Positions 23,226-34,734 of a stretch of DNA of 64,000 bases are shown here, in pieces. The notes below the pieces were generated by a model. The model had not been told where the DNA came from, ran no database searches, and was given only the letters and a program-made list of their open reading frames with translations. Each line of letters opens with the position of its first letter. Position 1 is the first letter of the stretch. A program made the position numbers and the translations under genes. The DNA lies in contig JAJHZJ010000009.1 of NCBI GenBank assembly GCA_023548195.1, positions 5,967,215 through 6,031,214 of the forward strand. Reading direction: 5' to 3'. This DNA is from Bettongia penicillata ogilbyi. Taxonomy: Eukaryota; Chordata; Mammalia; Diprotodontia; Potoroidae.

Positions 23226-23379
23226 TCCTGGGGGAAGTGGAAAGACTTCAGCTTGGGCTAGTGGGTATGGTAGACCCAGTCACCCCATTGTGGCTACTGG
23301 TATTATCTTTGTTTGTACCTAAATCATTCCAGTAACTAACTGAACTGGCCCTTGTCAGTTAACATCAGTATAACCCATA

Positions 23380-23530
23380 TTCACAGGATCATACATTTTG
23401 ATCTGGAAGGAACATTAATGGTTATCACAGAACCCTAAGAAGATAAAGAGATTTGTGCAAGGTTATAGAGGTAATAGAGGAGACAGGATTTAATAGGGCT
23501 GACCCTATTAGATCCTAGGTCAGTATTCCC
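23380..23530 (-). repeat. MIR relic
   Basis: TTTTGATCTGGAAGGAAC, GCAAGGTTATAGAGGTAATA. Confidence 0.5.
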
Positions 23531-23744
23531 ACTGCACCCATTCATTAGTCTGAACTGTGTAGGATAAGGACTAAAGCTAATCAAATTCCATTCTGTGAGA
23601 TTTCACAGTAAGAATCTTGCCCTTGCATGGAGTTAGATACAGGTGTCTATAGCTATCTCTCTATCATCTATTTATCTATCGCTGGGATGTTTAATGGTCC
23701 GTTTCTGGATGCTTGACTTTCTCATTTCAATCTGAGTCATTCAC

Positions 23745-23900
23745 TAGTGATTTATTACTTTTGTATATGCTTTGTGCTTATCTACGTCTATATTATATTT
23801 TATCTCCCTCGGAAGAATATAAATTCCTTAAGAGTCGACACAGAGTTGGGGGAGGTTTGTGTGTTTGTATCCTCAGACCCAAACTAGCACTTAATTAACG
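23745..23900 (+). mobile_element. L2-like LINE 3' end
   Basis: GAATATAAATTCCTTAAGAG, TGTATCCTCAGACCC, AACTAGCACTTAATTAACG. Confidence 0.5.
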
Positions 23901-23904
23901 TTTA

Positions 23905-24139
23905 TGAGGCAGCTAGGCTGACTAGGCCAGCCAGACCTGGAGTCAGGACGACTTACCTTCCAGAGTTCAAATGCAGACTCAGACACTTACTACCTGTGTG
24001 ACCCTGGGCAAGTCATTTAACCCTTTTTTCCTCAGTTCTTGTGAAATAAGCTGGAGAAGGAAATGGCAAACGTCTCCAGTATTGTTGCCAAGAAAGCCTC
24101 AAAGGGGGTCAGGAAGAGTCAGACACAACTGAACAACTA
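23905..24139 (+). repeat. WSINE1/MAR1-type CORE-SINE
   Basis: From GAGGCAGCTAGGCTGACTAG to AGTCAGACACAACTGAACAA; a MIR relic follows to about 24345. Confidence 0.9.
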
Positions 24140-24144
24140 CTTGT

Positions 24145-24345
24145 TATAGTACTGGATCTGGGGCTGAGGGAAATCTGAATTTTAAAAATGCCCCCAGACA
24201 TTAACTAGCTATATGGCCTTGGATAAGTAAGTTATTTAATCTCTCTTAGCCTCAGTTTCCTCATCCTAAAAGGGGATAGTGATAGCACCTACCTCTCAGG
24301 GTTGTATATGAGATATTTATAAAGTATTTTGCAAACCTTGGCAAC
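24145..24345 (+). repeat. MIR relic
   Basis: GGCCTTGGATAAGTAAGTTA, GCCTCAGTTTCCTCATCCTA, TCAGGGTTGTATATGAG. Confidence 0.75.
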
Positions 24346-24374
24346 ACTATACATATATAGGATATAACTAGGAG

Positions 24375-24375
<1 letters not shown>

Positions 24376-24413
<38 letters not shown>

Positions 24414-24473
24414 TATATGTATGTATGTATATATATATACACATATATGTATGTATATATGTATATATATACA
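24376..24473. repeat. (TA)n / (ACATATATGTATG)n microsatellite
   Basis: A TA run followed by TACACATATATGTATGTATA units; open frames across it are repeat artefacts. Confidence 0.92.
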
Positions 24474-24844
24474 TATCCTAGTTATTGTTAGGTCATCAAC
24501 TATTTGTCTAACAAGGGTCAGAGAGATAGATGAGACATTTGACTTGCCTGGGAGACTTGACAGAAGCTCACCAATAAATATGGATTGCCATCTTAGGCAT
24601 GTATTGACATTAGGAATGTTGCCTAATGATCTTAAAGTACTATTAATCATGAAATAATTGACTTTCTTTTGTCTCAAGTTATTTTTATTGGAGATGGTAT
24701 AACATTTCACAGTTTACAAAGCATTTTCCTACGATCTAATTTTATGGAATCAAAGAGTGCTAGTGACAGACAAAATAGAGGTCAAGTTAGTGGTAAATCT
24801 AAGGCTAGGGCCGGGAGTAAGACCGCTGATGCCCAGAGTCCTTA

Positions 24845-25005
24845 GTGGAACAGTGAATAGCAGTAGGCTTTGGGTCAGGAAGTCTGGAATTCTTATCTGT
24901 GTGACTTGGGTGAGTCATTTAACTTCTAACTTCAGTTTACTCATCTTTAAAATGATAGGGTTGGACTTGATGACCTCAAACGTCCCTTCCAAATCTAAAT
25001 CCGTG
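24845..25005 (+). repeat. MIR relic
   Basis: TGTGTGACTTGGGTGAGTCA, TTTACTCATCTTTAAAATGA, TTGGACTTGATGACCTC. Confidence 0.75.
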
Positions 25006-25129
25006 ATATACTGAGTTCATCTGCCTAATTTTTCACAAGGATTTTCCAAGAAAAAAGCAATGTTCAGTAAATAATGGGAAGAAAGAATAAAACAGATCAA
25101 TAATGTTACTTTAAAATTTCATAATTATG

Positions 25130-25138
25130 GACCTTAAC
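25130..25138 (+). promoter_or_regulatory. U12-type branch site
   Basis: GACCTTAAC matches the TTCCTTAAC consensus at 7 of 9 positions including the CCTTAAC core. The branch adenosines (25136-25137) are 16-17 nt from the intron end, at the edge of the short spacing required by U12 introns. Confidence 0.8.
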
Positions 25139-25147
25139 TAAATGTAA

Positions 25148-25258
<111 letters not shown>

Positions 25259-25434
25259 TAAATGACCATAATGTTCTAAGCATGTGTCACCTTACCTTGG
25301 ACAGTTCAATTAGATGACAGTGTTTAATCTTAAATGTATGTTTCTGTAGTATTAGAAACAAAAAACATAGGACTGTCCAATTTGACTTTCGTTTATGTAT
25401 TAATAGTTTATAGTTTATGTAATTATAGATTTAA

Positions 25435-25560
25435 GAAAGAAAATGTCAGCTGTCATCAGATACAGTCTCCTCATTTTTCAGACTAGGAGTTTTGTGACTT
25501 GTCTACAGTCACCCCAGTAAGAAGCAGGCATCAGGCCGTCTGATAACAGATTCTGAGTTC
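25435..25560 (-). repeat. MIR relic
   Basis: TCCTCATTTTTCAGACTAGG then GTGACTTGTCTACAGTCACC. Confidence 0.55.
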
Positions 25561-26214
25561 TTTCTGTTTCCCCTTACCTCCTGAAACTGAAGAAATTCAG
25601 TGGAATTTGACTTTTGACTCAAATGTTTTTCTATCCCAGAAATTACTCCCAAAGGAAAACCTCACCAAAAAACATCTTAAATCATATAATTTACTGTTAT
25701 TGAACAATTCCAAATTAAATCACAGAAAAGCCCTCTTTCCACTTCAGAGTAGGATCAGGCTGTGTTTAAATGTTCCTTTTTCACACACAAAGGATGAATA
25801 ATAGAAAAAACTAGAGGCAAATGTGAACCCAATTGAAAGTCCATTTCACATGAAAACAATTAAAATGGTAGGTAAAGATGCCATATGAAACAAATAAGGT
25901 AGGATGTTGGAATGTGATGACACATCCTCAGGGGGAAAAAATTGTATTTTCCTCTTTGCTTCTCTTGCTTTCCTTTTCCCCTTTAGAACTGCTTGCTTCC
26001 TTCTCTCCTCTTCCTACTCTTTTTCTGTTTCCTTCCCTCCTTTTTTTTCTAGGGCTGAAGGTTTAGGGCTTTCACTGATCCTGATCCCTTGAAAAACAAT
26101 CCAAAAGATGGTCCACACAGATTCTCCAGTTGAAGTGCAAGGTCTAAGCCTTCCCAGAGCCTGGAGTTGGTTCATGAAGGGCCCTGGGGGCTGAATCTAA
26201 AGTGGGCTGGCTTT

Positions 26215-26290
26215 GAAAATTCAGCCTTTTTGACTTTGTGACCCTGGGCAAGTTACATAATCTCTAAGTGCCCCAGGCAAACTCTCTTAA
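26215..26290 (+). repeat. MIR relic
   Basis: TTGTGACCCTGGGCAAGTTA then CATAATCTCTAAGTGCC. Confidence 0.6.
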
Positions 26291-27382
26291 GACTGTAAGT
26301 GGGTAGCCACCTCCATTTGATAAAGGGAGTTTTCTTCAATTAAGAAATCCACCCTCCGAAGCAGGAAAGAGAGAAACTCCACAGTTCACTTTATCATTTT
26401 CACATCACTTTCCTCTTGGTCATTTTATTTCAGTCTCTCTGTTATCTTGGAGCAGCAGAGATTGTTATCCCCCTTTTTACTGATGAGGACACAGGATCTG
26501 TGTGGGCCTTGCCTAAACCGGTGACCCAGATCTGCTTGACTCAGTTCAGATTCTCTTTCCTTGTCCTGGATTTAGGAGTTTGTGATTGAGTGCTGGGGGT
26601 ATTGTTTTGTTCTGGAAGTCAGTGGGAAAAGGAGAATTTGGTTGGGTAGGGAGAACTGAGTTTTTTCCATTTCGAAGCTAACATGAAACTGGGAGGCACA
26701 GAACAGCCCAGTCGAGGTTCTTAGTTATCCACGAGAGATAAAACAAACCTGCCAAACCAGTTTGCTCCCTCTGACTAACACCCCCTCTTCCTCGTAGAAA
26801 ATCCTCTCCCTTCCACCTAACTCCCACCTCACCTCCCTCATCCCATATCTTCTCCAGGGTCCCAAGTGCTCTCAAATCATCTCGTCCAGAAAATTAGAAT
26901 ATTCTAGTTCTGCTGGCTGTCCTGAATTGTTTCCAGTTTCATTTAGCCCAAAGGCCATAGGTGGGCAGTCCTAATGGGCAACTCCCACCAAGGTGTGGTT
27001 TTAAGTGGTAGGTAGGGTGTGGCTTTAGAATATCTGAAGACTTTGGTCAAGTCTCAGGGCGGAATCACATCTGCCTATTAGGGATTCCTGCCATTCAGTT
27101 TTCAAAAAAGAAATGCCCGGGGTCAAATTCCACCTTTAACTCTGCTGTGTAGCTACTGTTGACAAAGACCAGTGAGCTGTCAAATTCTGGCCTTTCAGCT
27201 GAGCCTCCAACAACATGCACTTGCAAGAACCCAACCTGTGTTCTAAAGCAGAGAGGAGACAGGAATGTTTCCAGTGTAATTTTTTTGTTCTGGTTGACCA
27301 CATCGCCCTCGGGCAAGTCACTGCTGTCTCTGGTTCTGTCTCCTCATGTTTAAAATCTGTTTTTATGATTGATGTATCATGA

Positions 27383-27619
<237 letters not shown>

Positions 27620-28619
27620 TAATTTCGTGATCTTGTCCACGGTCATGTAGCCCACTGGGCTATTTGTTGAACCTTCTCAATCAATGGCGCTTTCATGTCA
27701 GCAGGCAATGCCACAAGCCTGTTCACATGGTTGGGTCCAAAGCCTGCTGGCTGCCTTATCTTGTTTTATTTTCCTAAAAGCAGTCATGACTAACCCAGAA
27801 GGAGCATCTGCAGTGTTGGTGTTTGTCACATGTAGTTAAATAAAAACAATTGACTGTTGGCTTCAAGCCCTATGATGCCGCCCCAAATTACTTTAATCAA
27901 GAGAAGGAAAGGCCTTCCTGCCATGTTTTACACCAAAATAGTAAAGCAGCTGCCCTTGGAAATGACTGTTTCCTTACTCACCTTCAGCTTCCCTTTGCAT
28001 TAGAGAGCTTGTACTTTTATGACAGAAAGTTTCTAGGCCAGATCGCCTCCGCTCCGTTTCTTTTCATGATAGAATTTTGTCTCTTAACTAGCTTGAACGT
28101 TCCTGGTGTGCTTTGAATGGCATAAGAGAATTACAGCTGAATTTCTCTGCTTGCCCTCCCCTACTTCTGTTTTTCATTCTTTTATCCTAATACTTCTTAA
28201 CTTAAAAGTCAGCCCCTGAAATGGAACAGTAGGAATGACAACGGCCATGTCTCTGAGATGTGGGTCGGAGGAGAATATTTAAAATGATATGAACAAAAGT
28301 AGAAGAGAAAAGAAACCTATTAATTTCCTGAATTTTCAAACTTTCAGTAGTAAGCAATGAATTCTTGTTTCCTTCCCAGAGGAATTTCTAATCGGGACTA
28401 AATTGAGTTGTAGAAGAGAAACTCTGGTGGGCTCATTAACTAGAGGGCTTCAAAGGCTATGGGGGTAGTCTCAGAAATGAAGTTAAGACAAGTTGGAGGA
28501 AGAGAAAATGGCAGTGGCAGTGGGGATGAATTTTATCAATAAAGTCACTCTCTTGCACACTTTTCTTTTGCTGAAGCAGGAGGCAAAAATAAATGAATAA
28601 ATTAGCTAAATTAATCATT

Positions 28620-28720
28620 TCAATAACTTCTCCAGGTCTCAGTTTCTTGATCTATAAACATGAGACAATTAGACTTTGACCTCTAAGCTCTCCACCAGCT
28701 CTGAATCTATAATCCTAGGA
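28620..28720 (+). repeat. MIR relic
   Basis: CTCAGTTTCTTGATCTATAA, TCTGAATCTATAATCCTAGG. Confidence 0.6.
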
Positions 28721-28754
28721 GCCTGGGAGGGAAGAAAGCAACACTGTTTCACTC

Positions 28755-29100
28755 AGCCCTCAATAAGGATTTATTCATTGCCTACTACTATATGTGGGCA
28801 GGTAGGTGGAGCAGTGAATAGAGCACCGGTGCAGGAGTCAGGAGGACCTGAGTTCAAATCTCACCTCAGACACTTAACACTCACTAGCTGTGTGACCTTG
28901 GCAAGTCACTTAACTCCAGTGGCCTCATCCTGGGTCATCTCCAGTCATCCTGATGAATATCTGGACACTGGATTCAGATGGCTCTGGAGGAGAAGTAAGG
29001 CTGGTGACCTTGCACAGCCCTCCCTCTCTCAAAACAAAGTCAAGTGCAAGTCATGTCATTGTTTCTCTGATGGCAGGGTCTTCTTCGGCAAGGAAGGATG

Positions 29101-29139
<39 letters not shown>

Positions 29140-29260
29140 CTATATGTACTATGATGTGTGCTGTTGGGGTACAAAAATAAATGACATGGTATAATAAGGG
29201 AGAGGAGACATGAAAAACAATGTCAAATGTAGTATCATTGACAAGGCACGGATAAAAGAA
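28755..29260 (+). repeat. Unassigned marsupial repeat, split by a SINE
   Basis: The left piece ATTTATTCATTGCCTACTAC and the right piece GTGTGCTGTTGGGGTACAAA flank the SINE at 28796-29135. Confidence 0.5.
28796..29135 (+). repeat. MAR1/SINE1-type CORE-SINE with (CA)n tail
   Basis: GGTAGGTGGAGCAGTGAATA head, CTTGGCAAGTCACTTAACTC core and GGGTCTTCTTCGGCAAGGA near the 3' end, then a pure CA run. The tail differs from the WSINE1-type copies and recalls RTE-mobilised marsupial SINEs. It is flanked by a perfect 12-bp duplication, ACTACTATATGT (28784-28795 and 29136-29147). Confidence 0.85.
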
Positions 29261-29274
29261 TTTAGAAGAGGCGT

Positions 29275-29480
29275 GTTGTTCGGTCATGTCCTCATTTGGT
29301 GTATTCTTGGAAAAGATACTGGAGTGATTTGTCATTTCCTTTTCCAGATAAGGAAACTGAGGTAAACAGGGTTAGGTGACTTGTCCAAGGCTACACAACT
29401 AGGAAGTATCTGAGACTGGATTTGAACTCATGTTCTTGATTCCAAGCCCAGCTCTCTGTCTTCTCTGCCACCTAGCAGCT
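29275..29480 (-). repeat. WSINE1/MAR1-type CORE-SINE
   Basis: AAAAGATACTGGAGTGATTT, AGATAAGGAAACTGAGGTAA, TGCCACCTAGCAGCT. Confidence 0.87.
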
Positions 29481-29599
29481 GAAGGAAGTATAAAAGATCT
29501 CCTTCTGATTAGGAAGATCAATTAAAAAACATGACATTTGAATTGAGTCTTTGATAGTGTTTTGACTGGAGTGGAAACGAATGATCAAGAAGGGAAAAA

Positions 29600-29715
29600 G
29601 TAACATCTGAAGTCAAAGGACCTGGATTCAAATTCCACTCCATTGTAACTTTGGGCAAGTCATTTACAAGGAGTCTGGATTAAATGGTCTTCCAGCTCTA
29701 GTTCCGGGATCCTAA
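29600..29715 (+). repeat. MIR relic
   Basis: AAAGGACCTGGATTCAAATT, TTGGGCAAGTCATTTAC. Confidence 0.55.
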
Positions 29716-29965
29716 TTCAGACAGAGGGAATAGAATGAACAAAGACAGGAAGGCAGGAAAACATGGAACATATTTGGGAAATGGCTCCGTTTGGCCAGAT
29801 TGTATGCAGTCCCTAAGGAGAAATAAGGATGAAAAGGGAGGCTGAAGCTAGGTTGTGGAGCGTTTGAATGACATCCTCAAATGTTTGGCTTTTAGCTGAA
29901 GGATAGTAAGAGCCACTGAAAGTGTTTTCAGCAGAGAATTAATATGGTCAGAACTGTGATTTTCC
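29716..29965 (+). repeat. Unassigned marsupial repeat, distal part
   Basis: TAGGTTGTGGAGCGTTTGAA, AGTAAGAGCCACTGAAAGTG, GAGAATTAATATGGTCAGAA. Confidence 0.5.
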
Positions 29966-30945
29966 AAAGATTACTCAGTAGTGCTTCATGGATTCTCCGT
30001 ATTAACTGAGCTCTTATGTATCTGAATAACTATTAGCTCAGCACACCAAAAGCACATGCTTTCAGAGCCTAATGTGTGCATTAATATAAGGCTTTAAGTG
30101 CTTTCAACAGGCGTGAACTGAAGCTGCTTCTGTTCAATCAAGATTAAATTCATGTTTCCTGCCAGCTGTTAACCAGGTGTTCCAATGAATTAATCCAAGA
30201 ATTAAAAGCTGTTGCTTCTCAGGGCCATTTCCATCCTACCATGTTTGGACTTGGAATAGAGGAGTCTGTTTCTAGAAGGCTAGGGTTGATTGGGCGGTCA
30301 CAATGGGAGGTGCCAAAAGCCAATCTCACCCTACTCTTTGTCTGCTAAGTGAGACTGGATGTGGGGGAGAGGGAGGAGGGGATGTAGTCCTGAATGCCTA
30401 CCTTTTTAGGAGACAATTAGTATAGGTTGAAGTGATAAATCCTGTGGGGCAGAAGAAAAAGCTATACCACTGGATGGGTGGCTCAAGATAGCTGTGATGG
30501 GGAGAGCCATATGAACCAGATGCTGAGTAAGTAGCAAGCACAGAATTTGGACATCCAAATGGCTACTTAAACTCAGATGTATCTCTGACCCCCAAAGCAA
30601 ACAACTCATATCTATCTGGTTGGTTTAAAGGGAAGTAGGCTTAGACTCTTTCCAAGTGCCAAGGAGTTCTTGCTAGGTGGTAGGAGTGGGGTGGAAATCC
30701 AGTAGAAGAAATTAGAGCTCATTTTCACACTGATGAAAAGGAAAACAAGAAAAAAAAAATAACGTTCTCATCTTTATGGTGCTTAGCCAGAGCTCTGCCA
30801 ACCAGTGAGCTCTCCTATGTGCTGCGTTATGATATTAGCATTTACTTTCTTGAGACAGATGATATCAACATATAAAGGCAACATTTCTGATAATCTTCCA
30901 GTTCATTTTCATTTCTTTTAAATAGAAGCAGATACAGTGGCAATA

Positions 30946-31189
30946 TGGGCAGCTAGATGGCACAGTGGATAGAGAGGTAGCCCTGGAGTTAAGAAGACCT
31001 GAGTTCAAACCCAGGCTCAGACACTTCCTAGCTGTGTGACCCTGGGCAAGTCACTTAACCCTGTTTGCCCCTGTTTCCTCATCTGTAAAATGAACTGAAG
31101 AAGGAAATGGCAAACCACTCCAGTATCTTTGCCAAGAAAACCCCAAATGGGGTCACAAAGAGTTGGACATGACTGAAATGACTCAACAG
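30946..31189 (+). repeat. WSINE1/MAR1-type CORE-SINE
   Basis: Well-preserved copy from GGGCAGCTAGATGGCACAGT to CATGACTGAAATGACTCAAC. Its upstream 41 bp recur beside another SINE at 51210. Confidence 0.92.
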
Positions 31190-31554
31190 TAGTGTCAGTA
31201 TTGGCCAAAGGAGACACTCTGGGTGGGGAATCAAACTCCTTGAGAGTAGAGTTGTTTCATTTTTTTCTCTGTTCCCCCCTCCCCCCAGCTGCCTGACAGG
31301 GTAGCATACTCTAGCGGAAAGAGAGCTCACCTCAAAACTAGAAAGGCCTACCTTTGACATGTACTGCACTGGTTGTTGGATCCTAAACACATTCCTTCAC
31401 CTTTTAGAGAATTAGGCAGCTCTCTAAGATTATAGATTGTGAAAAAGTTGCTAGTGGACTTTGGGAAAGGAGTTTCCCATCCCAAGAGTTCCCAAGTCAG
31501 TGCAATCATTGGTCCAGTCCCTCTCCAGCGTAGTGCTGATTAGTTGAGTGAGTG

Positions 31555-31690
31555 GTTGATCTCTTGATCTGAAAGGGGCCTTAAACATCATCTGGCTCAA
31601 AGTCCTCATTTTATAGGTCAGGAAACAAAAAAAACCCATCAAAAGGAAGAGATTTGCTCAAGTGACTTTCTGAAACTGATCCAGGCCATG
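31555..31690 (-). repeat. MIR relic
   Basis: AGTCCTCATTTTATAGGTCA then GATTTGCTCAAGTGACTTTC. Confidence 0.65.
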
Positions 31691-31967
31691 ACACTACAGT
31701 GGAAGGACCATTGGCTTTGGAGTCAGAAGACCTGGTTCATATTCTGTCTTTGCCACTTATTATTGTGGGATGTTGGCGTAAGACAGCACACAAGATGGCT
31801 GCTAGCACAGGTTCACTCTTGATTTGGTCAGACAGGAAAGACATTGAAAAGGGGTTAATAAACTTACTTTATTCTAGTCCAGTTCTCTCAGAAAAGGATT
31901 GCTGATAATGAAAGTACAAATTCCTACAGCATTCCCTAATCACGAGAAGCAGGGCAACTACCCCTAT

Positions 31968-31990
31968 GTCTCAATGGGGTCAATCGAGAC
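31968..31990. repeat. Hairpin repeat 1 in the LTR-like insertion
   Basis: Stem GTCTC / GAGAC around an ATGGGG-containing loop. Confidence 0.7.
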
Positions 31991-32024
31991 AGGTACAACT
32001 TGTGCCTCCCCTAAATCCTTTCAA

Positions 32025-32048
32025 GCCTCAGTGGGGGCCAGTTGAGGC
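32025..32048. repeat. Hairpin repeat 2 in the LTR-like insertion
   Basis: Stem GCCTCA / TGAGGC around GTGGGGGCCAGT. Confidence 0.75.
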
Positions 32049-32153
32049 AAACACAGATTCCCCCCAAGCTTTCTATTTAAAAGAAATGAACAAATAATCA
32101 AGGCACACACAGCATTCCAGCTTGTGCACTTTTAACCCTAAGGTTCCCCCCAA

Positions 32154-32177
32154 GCCTCCATGGGGGCCAGTTGAGGC
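32154..32177. repeat. Hairpin repeat 3 in the LTR-like insertion
   Basis: Stem GCCTC / GAGGC around an ATGGGGGCCAGT loop. Confidence 0.75.
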
Positions 32178-32899
32178 ACATACAGCGTTTGTGCATTCAG
32201 CACTAAGGGTTCCCCATTCACTGACCAGCTGCTTTACAGAACAACAGACAAAGAAGGCATTTTGCCAGCAATACCTCACAAGTTTGCATCACCTCATCCC
32301 TGTATCTCAGTGCACAGCCCCAGTGGATGTTTATATTATTTATCATTATATAATGCTGCACAAGTGTGGTGGAGATGTTTTGAACCATAACGATGGGAAC
32401 TCCTGTCTAATAACTGGGAAACTGAGATTGTTATGACTATAGATTCTAGGAGACTGAACTCTGAGAAATAATAACAAAAATTCACTTTTACACACACTAA
32501 AATCCACCTTACTTAGAGCTGGGTAAATCACTTTCTTTATCTGGGTCTCAGTTTCCTTCCCTGGGAAATGAGAAGTTCAGACTCAGTGGCCTCCACAGTC
32601 TCTTCTTCCAGCTCTGGTTATGATCTAGCATCCTTTCAGTCCCAGCATGCTGTCCGAAATCCCTTCATTGAGCTCCCTCTCTCGTTTTCCATATGATCTA
32701 ATGGCACTCGTGATACCTGGCATTAACTATAGGGCAGTGTTGGCCAATTCAATATGATGATGTTGGCCCAGAACTTGAGATCAAAGACCTTCTGTGTACA
32801 TGCCAGGTGTGATTGTTTTATGAGTCATTTGGAAAATGTCTGTGCCCAACAGTTGGATAGAGGCTCTTACATCTTGTTTGAGTATTTTTGTCAGTGAAT

Positions 32900-33260
32900 C
32901 AACACACCATTTATTAAGCACCAGGTATCATGCTAAGAATACAAACACAGGCAAAAATAATCTCTGTTCTCAAGGAGCTGGTAGTCTAATGGAGAAATAA
33001 TATGAAAACAGCTGTGTACAAATGAGATACTTACGAGATACATAGGAGAAGGTATCAAAGGTTCTGGCTTTGAGGGGGACCCTGGAAAGACTTCTTGTAG
33101 AAGGTGGAATTTTAGCAGAGATGATGCAAGAGAACATTCCAGTCATGGGTCTTTATGATATGCAAGAAAAGGTTCCTACAGTGAGAGAGGAGGGAAAGTA
33201 CAGTAAGACACCAGACCACCATGAGTTTGGGACAAGGAGACTTGGCTCCATTCCCATAAC
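32900..33260 (+). repeat. Unassigned marsupial repeat (GCCAGGCACTGTG family)
   Basis: CCATTTATTAAGCACCAGGT, TCAAGGAGCTGGTAGTCTAA, AGACTTCTTGTAGAAGGTGG, GAGAACATTCCAGTCATGGG. Confidence 0.65.
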
Positions 33261-33639
33261 ACTTCTGCATTAGTCTCCCTAGCAGCTGGGAGGGTTTCTT
33301 GGCATGCAATTTCCCATAGCCCTCATCGACTGAGGAACAGGTGTGAGTGGGGCACTGCCAGATTTCCATACACAGACAGTCTTTGCTTCTTGCCACAATG
33401 CACTCCTAGAAACCATGTGGTTAAATGGATTATGTTTTCCCCCTAGAAACAGTGTTGTAATTGGGGGTTTGTGGTCCTGACCAAGAGCTTAGTATCAAAT
33501 AAATTATAACTACGGCCCAAAATGATATAAGTAAAGTTATAATAAATATAAGCCTCTATAATCATTATACAAGGGTCCCTGATGTACTCTAAAGTATATG
33601 ATTATAAGATTTCAGAGAAAGAGATAAATGTAGGCTAGA

Positions 33640-34290
33640 TTCATCAGGAAAGATCTCATGGAAGAAGACCATCAAGGATGGAATGTGGATAGTCCTAGTG
33701 ACTAGGAAGGAGAGCATTGGGAGAACAGCCAGTCAGTGGTGAAGGTTGCCTCTCACCCCTGGCAGAGTCATGGTGGACCGTACGAGTGCAAAACGAGACG
33801 CATCGTCAGGCATGGCCAAAGCACTGATTTGTTTTGATCAGGTGCACTTCCTCATAAGGGATGGTTCCATCTTGGTAGGGGAAAGGAAAGTCACTGGAAG
33901 TGATAGCAGTGTGAACGACAGAATGAGTGTATCAACTCACCTTTTTTGGGGAGGGGGCTGCGGGAGACTAGTCTGAACACAAGTTTGGCATGTAGGATTA
34001 CCATGACACTTTCAAGAGACAGTAAGGAAGTAGGCTGAACTGGAGCAGCAAAGGGTTTGTGTTGAGGAGTACTGTGGCAAGTTTCTTGCAGGCAGAGATT
34101 TATACTTACACTACGTTGATATCTCCCACAGATGACACGTGGTGCTGTGGAACCTAGGTAGGTACTGAATGCATGATTGATTGATTAGTAGGAGAGGTTG
34201 GGCTAAGTATAGAGGGAGATAGAACCGGAATAAGTAGATACAGTATGGCAAAATTGTTGAGGGTCTTGAATGCATGGCTATTTAGATTTC
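33640..34290 (+). repeat. Unassigned marsupial repeat, second partial copy
   Basis: AAGATCTCATGGAAGAAGAC, AGAACAGCCAGTCAGTGG and TTGAGGGTCTTGAATGCATG (34256-34275) are distributed as in this family; the middle is rearranged. Confidence 0.35.
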
Positions 34291-34573
34291 ATTCTCCAAG
34301 GAATGAGCAGGTTTTTCATAAAGAAAAGTCATCGACTATCAAGCATTTAAATTTTTTTTTCCCCTTTTGCTGCAGGAAATCTTTTTCAGATATTTTTTTT
34401 TTAAAAAGAGTTGTTTATAAAGAGTTATCTGCAAGAAGTGTGCAGATTAAAGGTCCCCACGTGTGTCAAGTGCTGTGATGGAGAAGAGAAGCGTTCTGAA
34501 ATAGGACTTGGTGACTGACTGGATTAAGGAGGGAGGGGGAGAGAGTAGAGGCACAAGAAATTCAGTCTCTTCT

Positions 34574-34616
34574 CACACACGCGCGTGCGCGCACACACGT
34601 GCACACACACACACAT
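34574..34616. repeat. (CA)n/(CG)n tract, strict purine-pyrimidine alternation
   Basis: 43 nt alternate without a break, with a CGCGTGCGCG core flanked by CA repeats: a classic Z-DNA-forming composition. Confidence 0.9.
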
Positions 34617-34734
34617 TCCAGAAAGAATGGTGTGAAAGCTTTGCTGCTACTGCATATCTTACCCCTTTATTAAACTATAAGCTCCTTGAGGAAAGAGATT
34701 ATATTTCATTTTATCCTTGTAACAATATAATTAA

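Larger units (their letters stand above)
31762..32506. mobile_element. LTR-like insertion inside a MIR
   Basis: Non-repeat sequence of about 745 bp interrupts a MIR. TGTGGGATG near the left junction and CA near the right, and an AATAAA-containing stretch (TTAATAAACTTACTTTATTC near 31857), fit a solo LTR, but no clear target duplication was found and there is no coding capacity. It contains three related hairpins (listed). Family unknown. Confidence 0.4.
31691..32640 (+). repeat. MIR split by a 745-bp insertion
   Basis: The MIR head (31691-31761, CATTGGCTTTGGAGTCAGAA to TTGCCACTTATTAT) resumes at about 32507 with GAGCTGGGTAAATCACTTTC, TCTCAGTTTCCTTCCCTGGG. Confidence 0.7.

Noticed and set aside
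24261..24710. 149-codon - strand frame rich in Tyr and Ile
   Set aside because: It runs through a TA/CATATATGTATG microsatellite and a MIR; a repeat artefact.
31079..31390. Several 60-140 codon frames across SINE copies (for example here and at 20937-21365, 28676-29101, 41494-41844)
   Set aside because: Recurrent peptide strings such as FLGKDTG come from the SINE body read on the opposite strand, not from genes.
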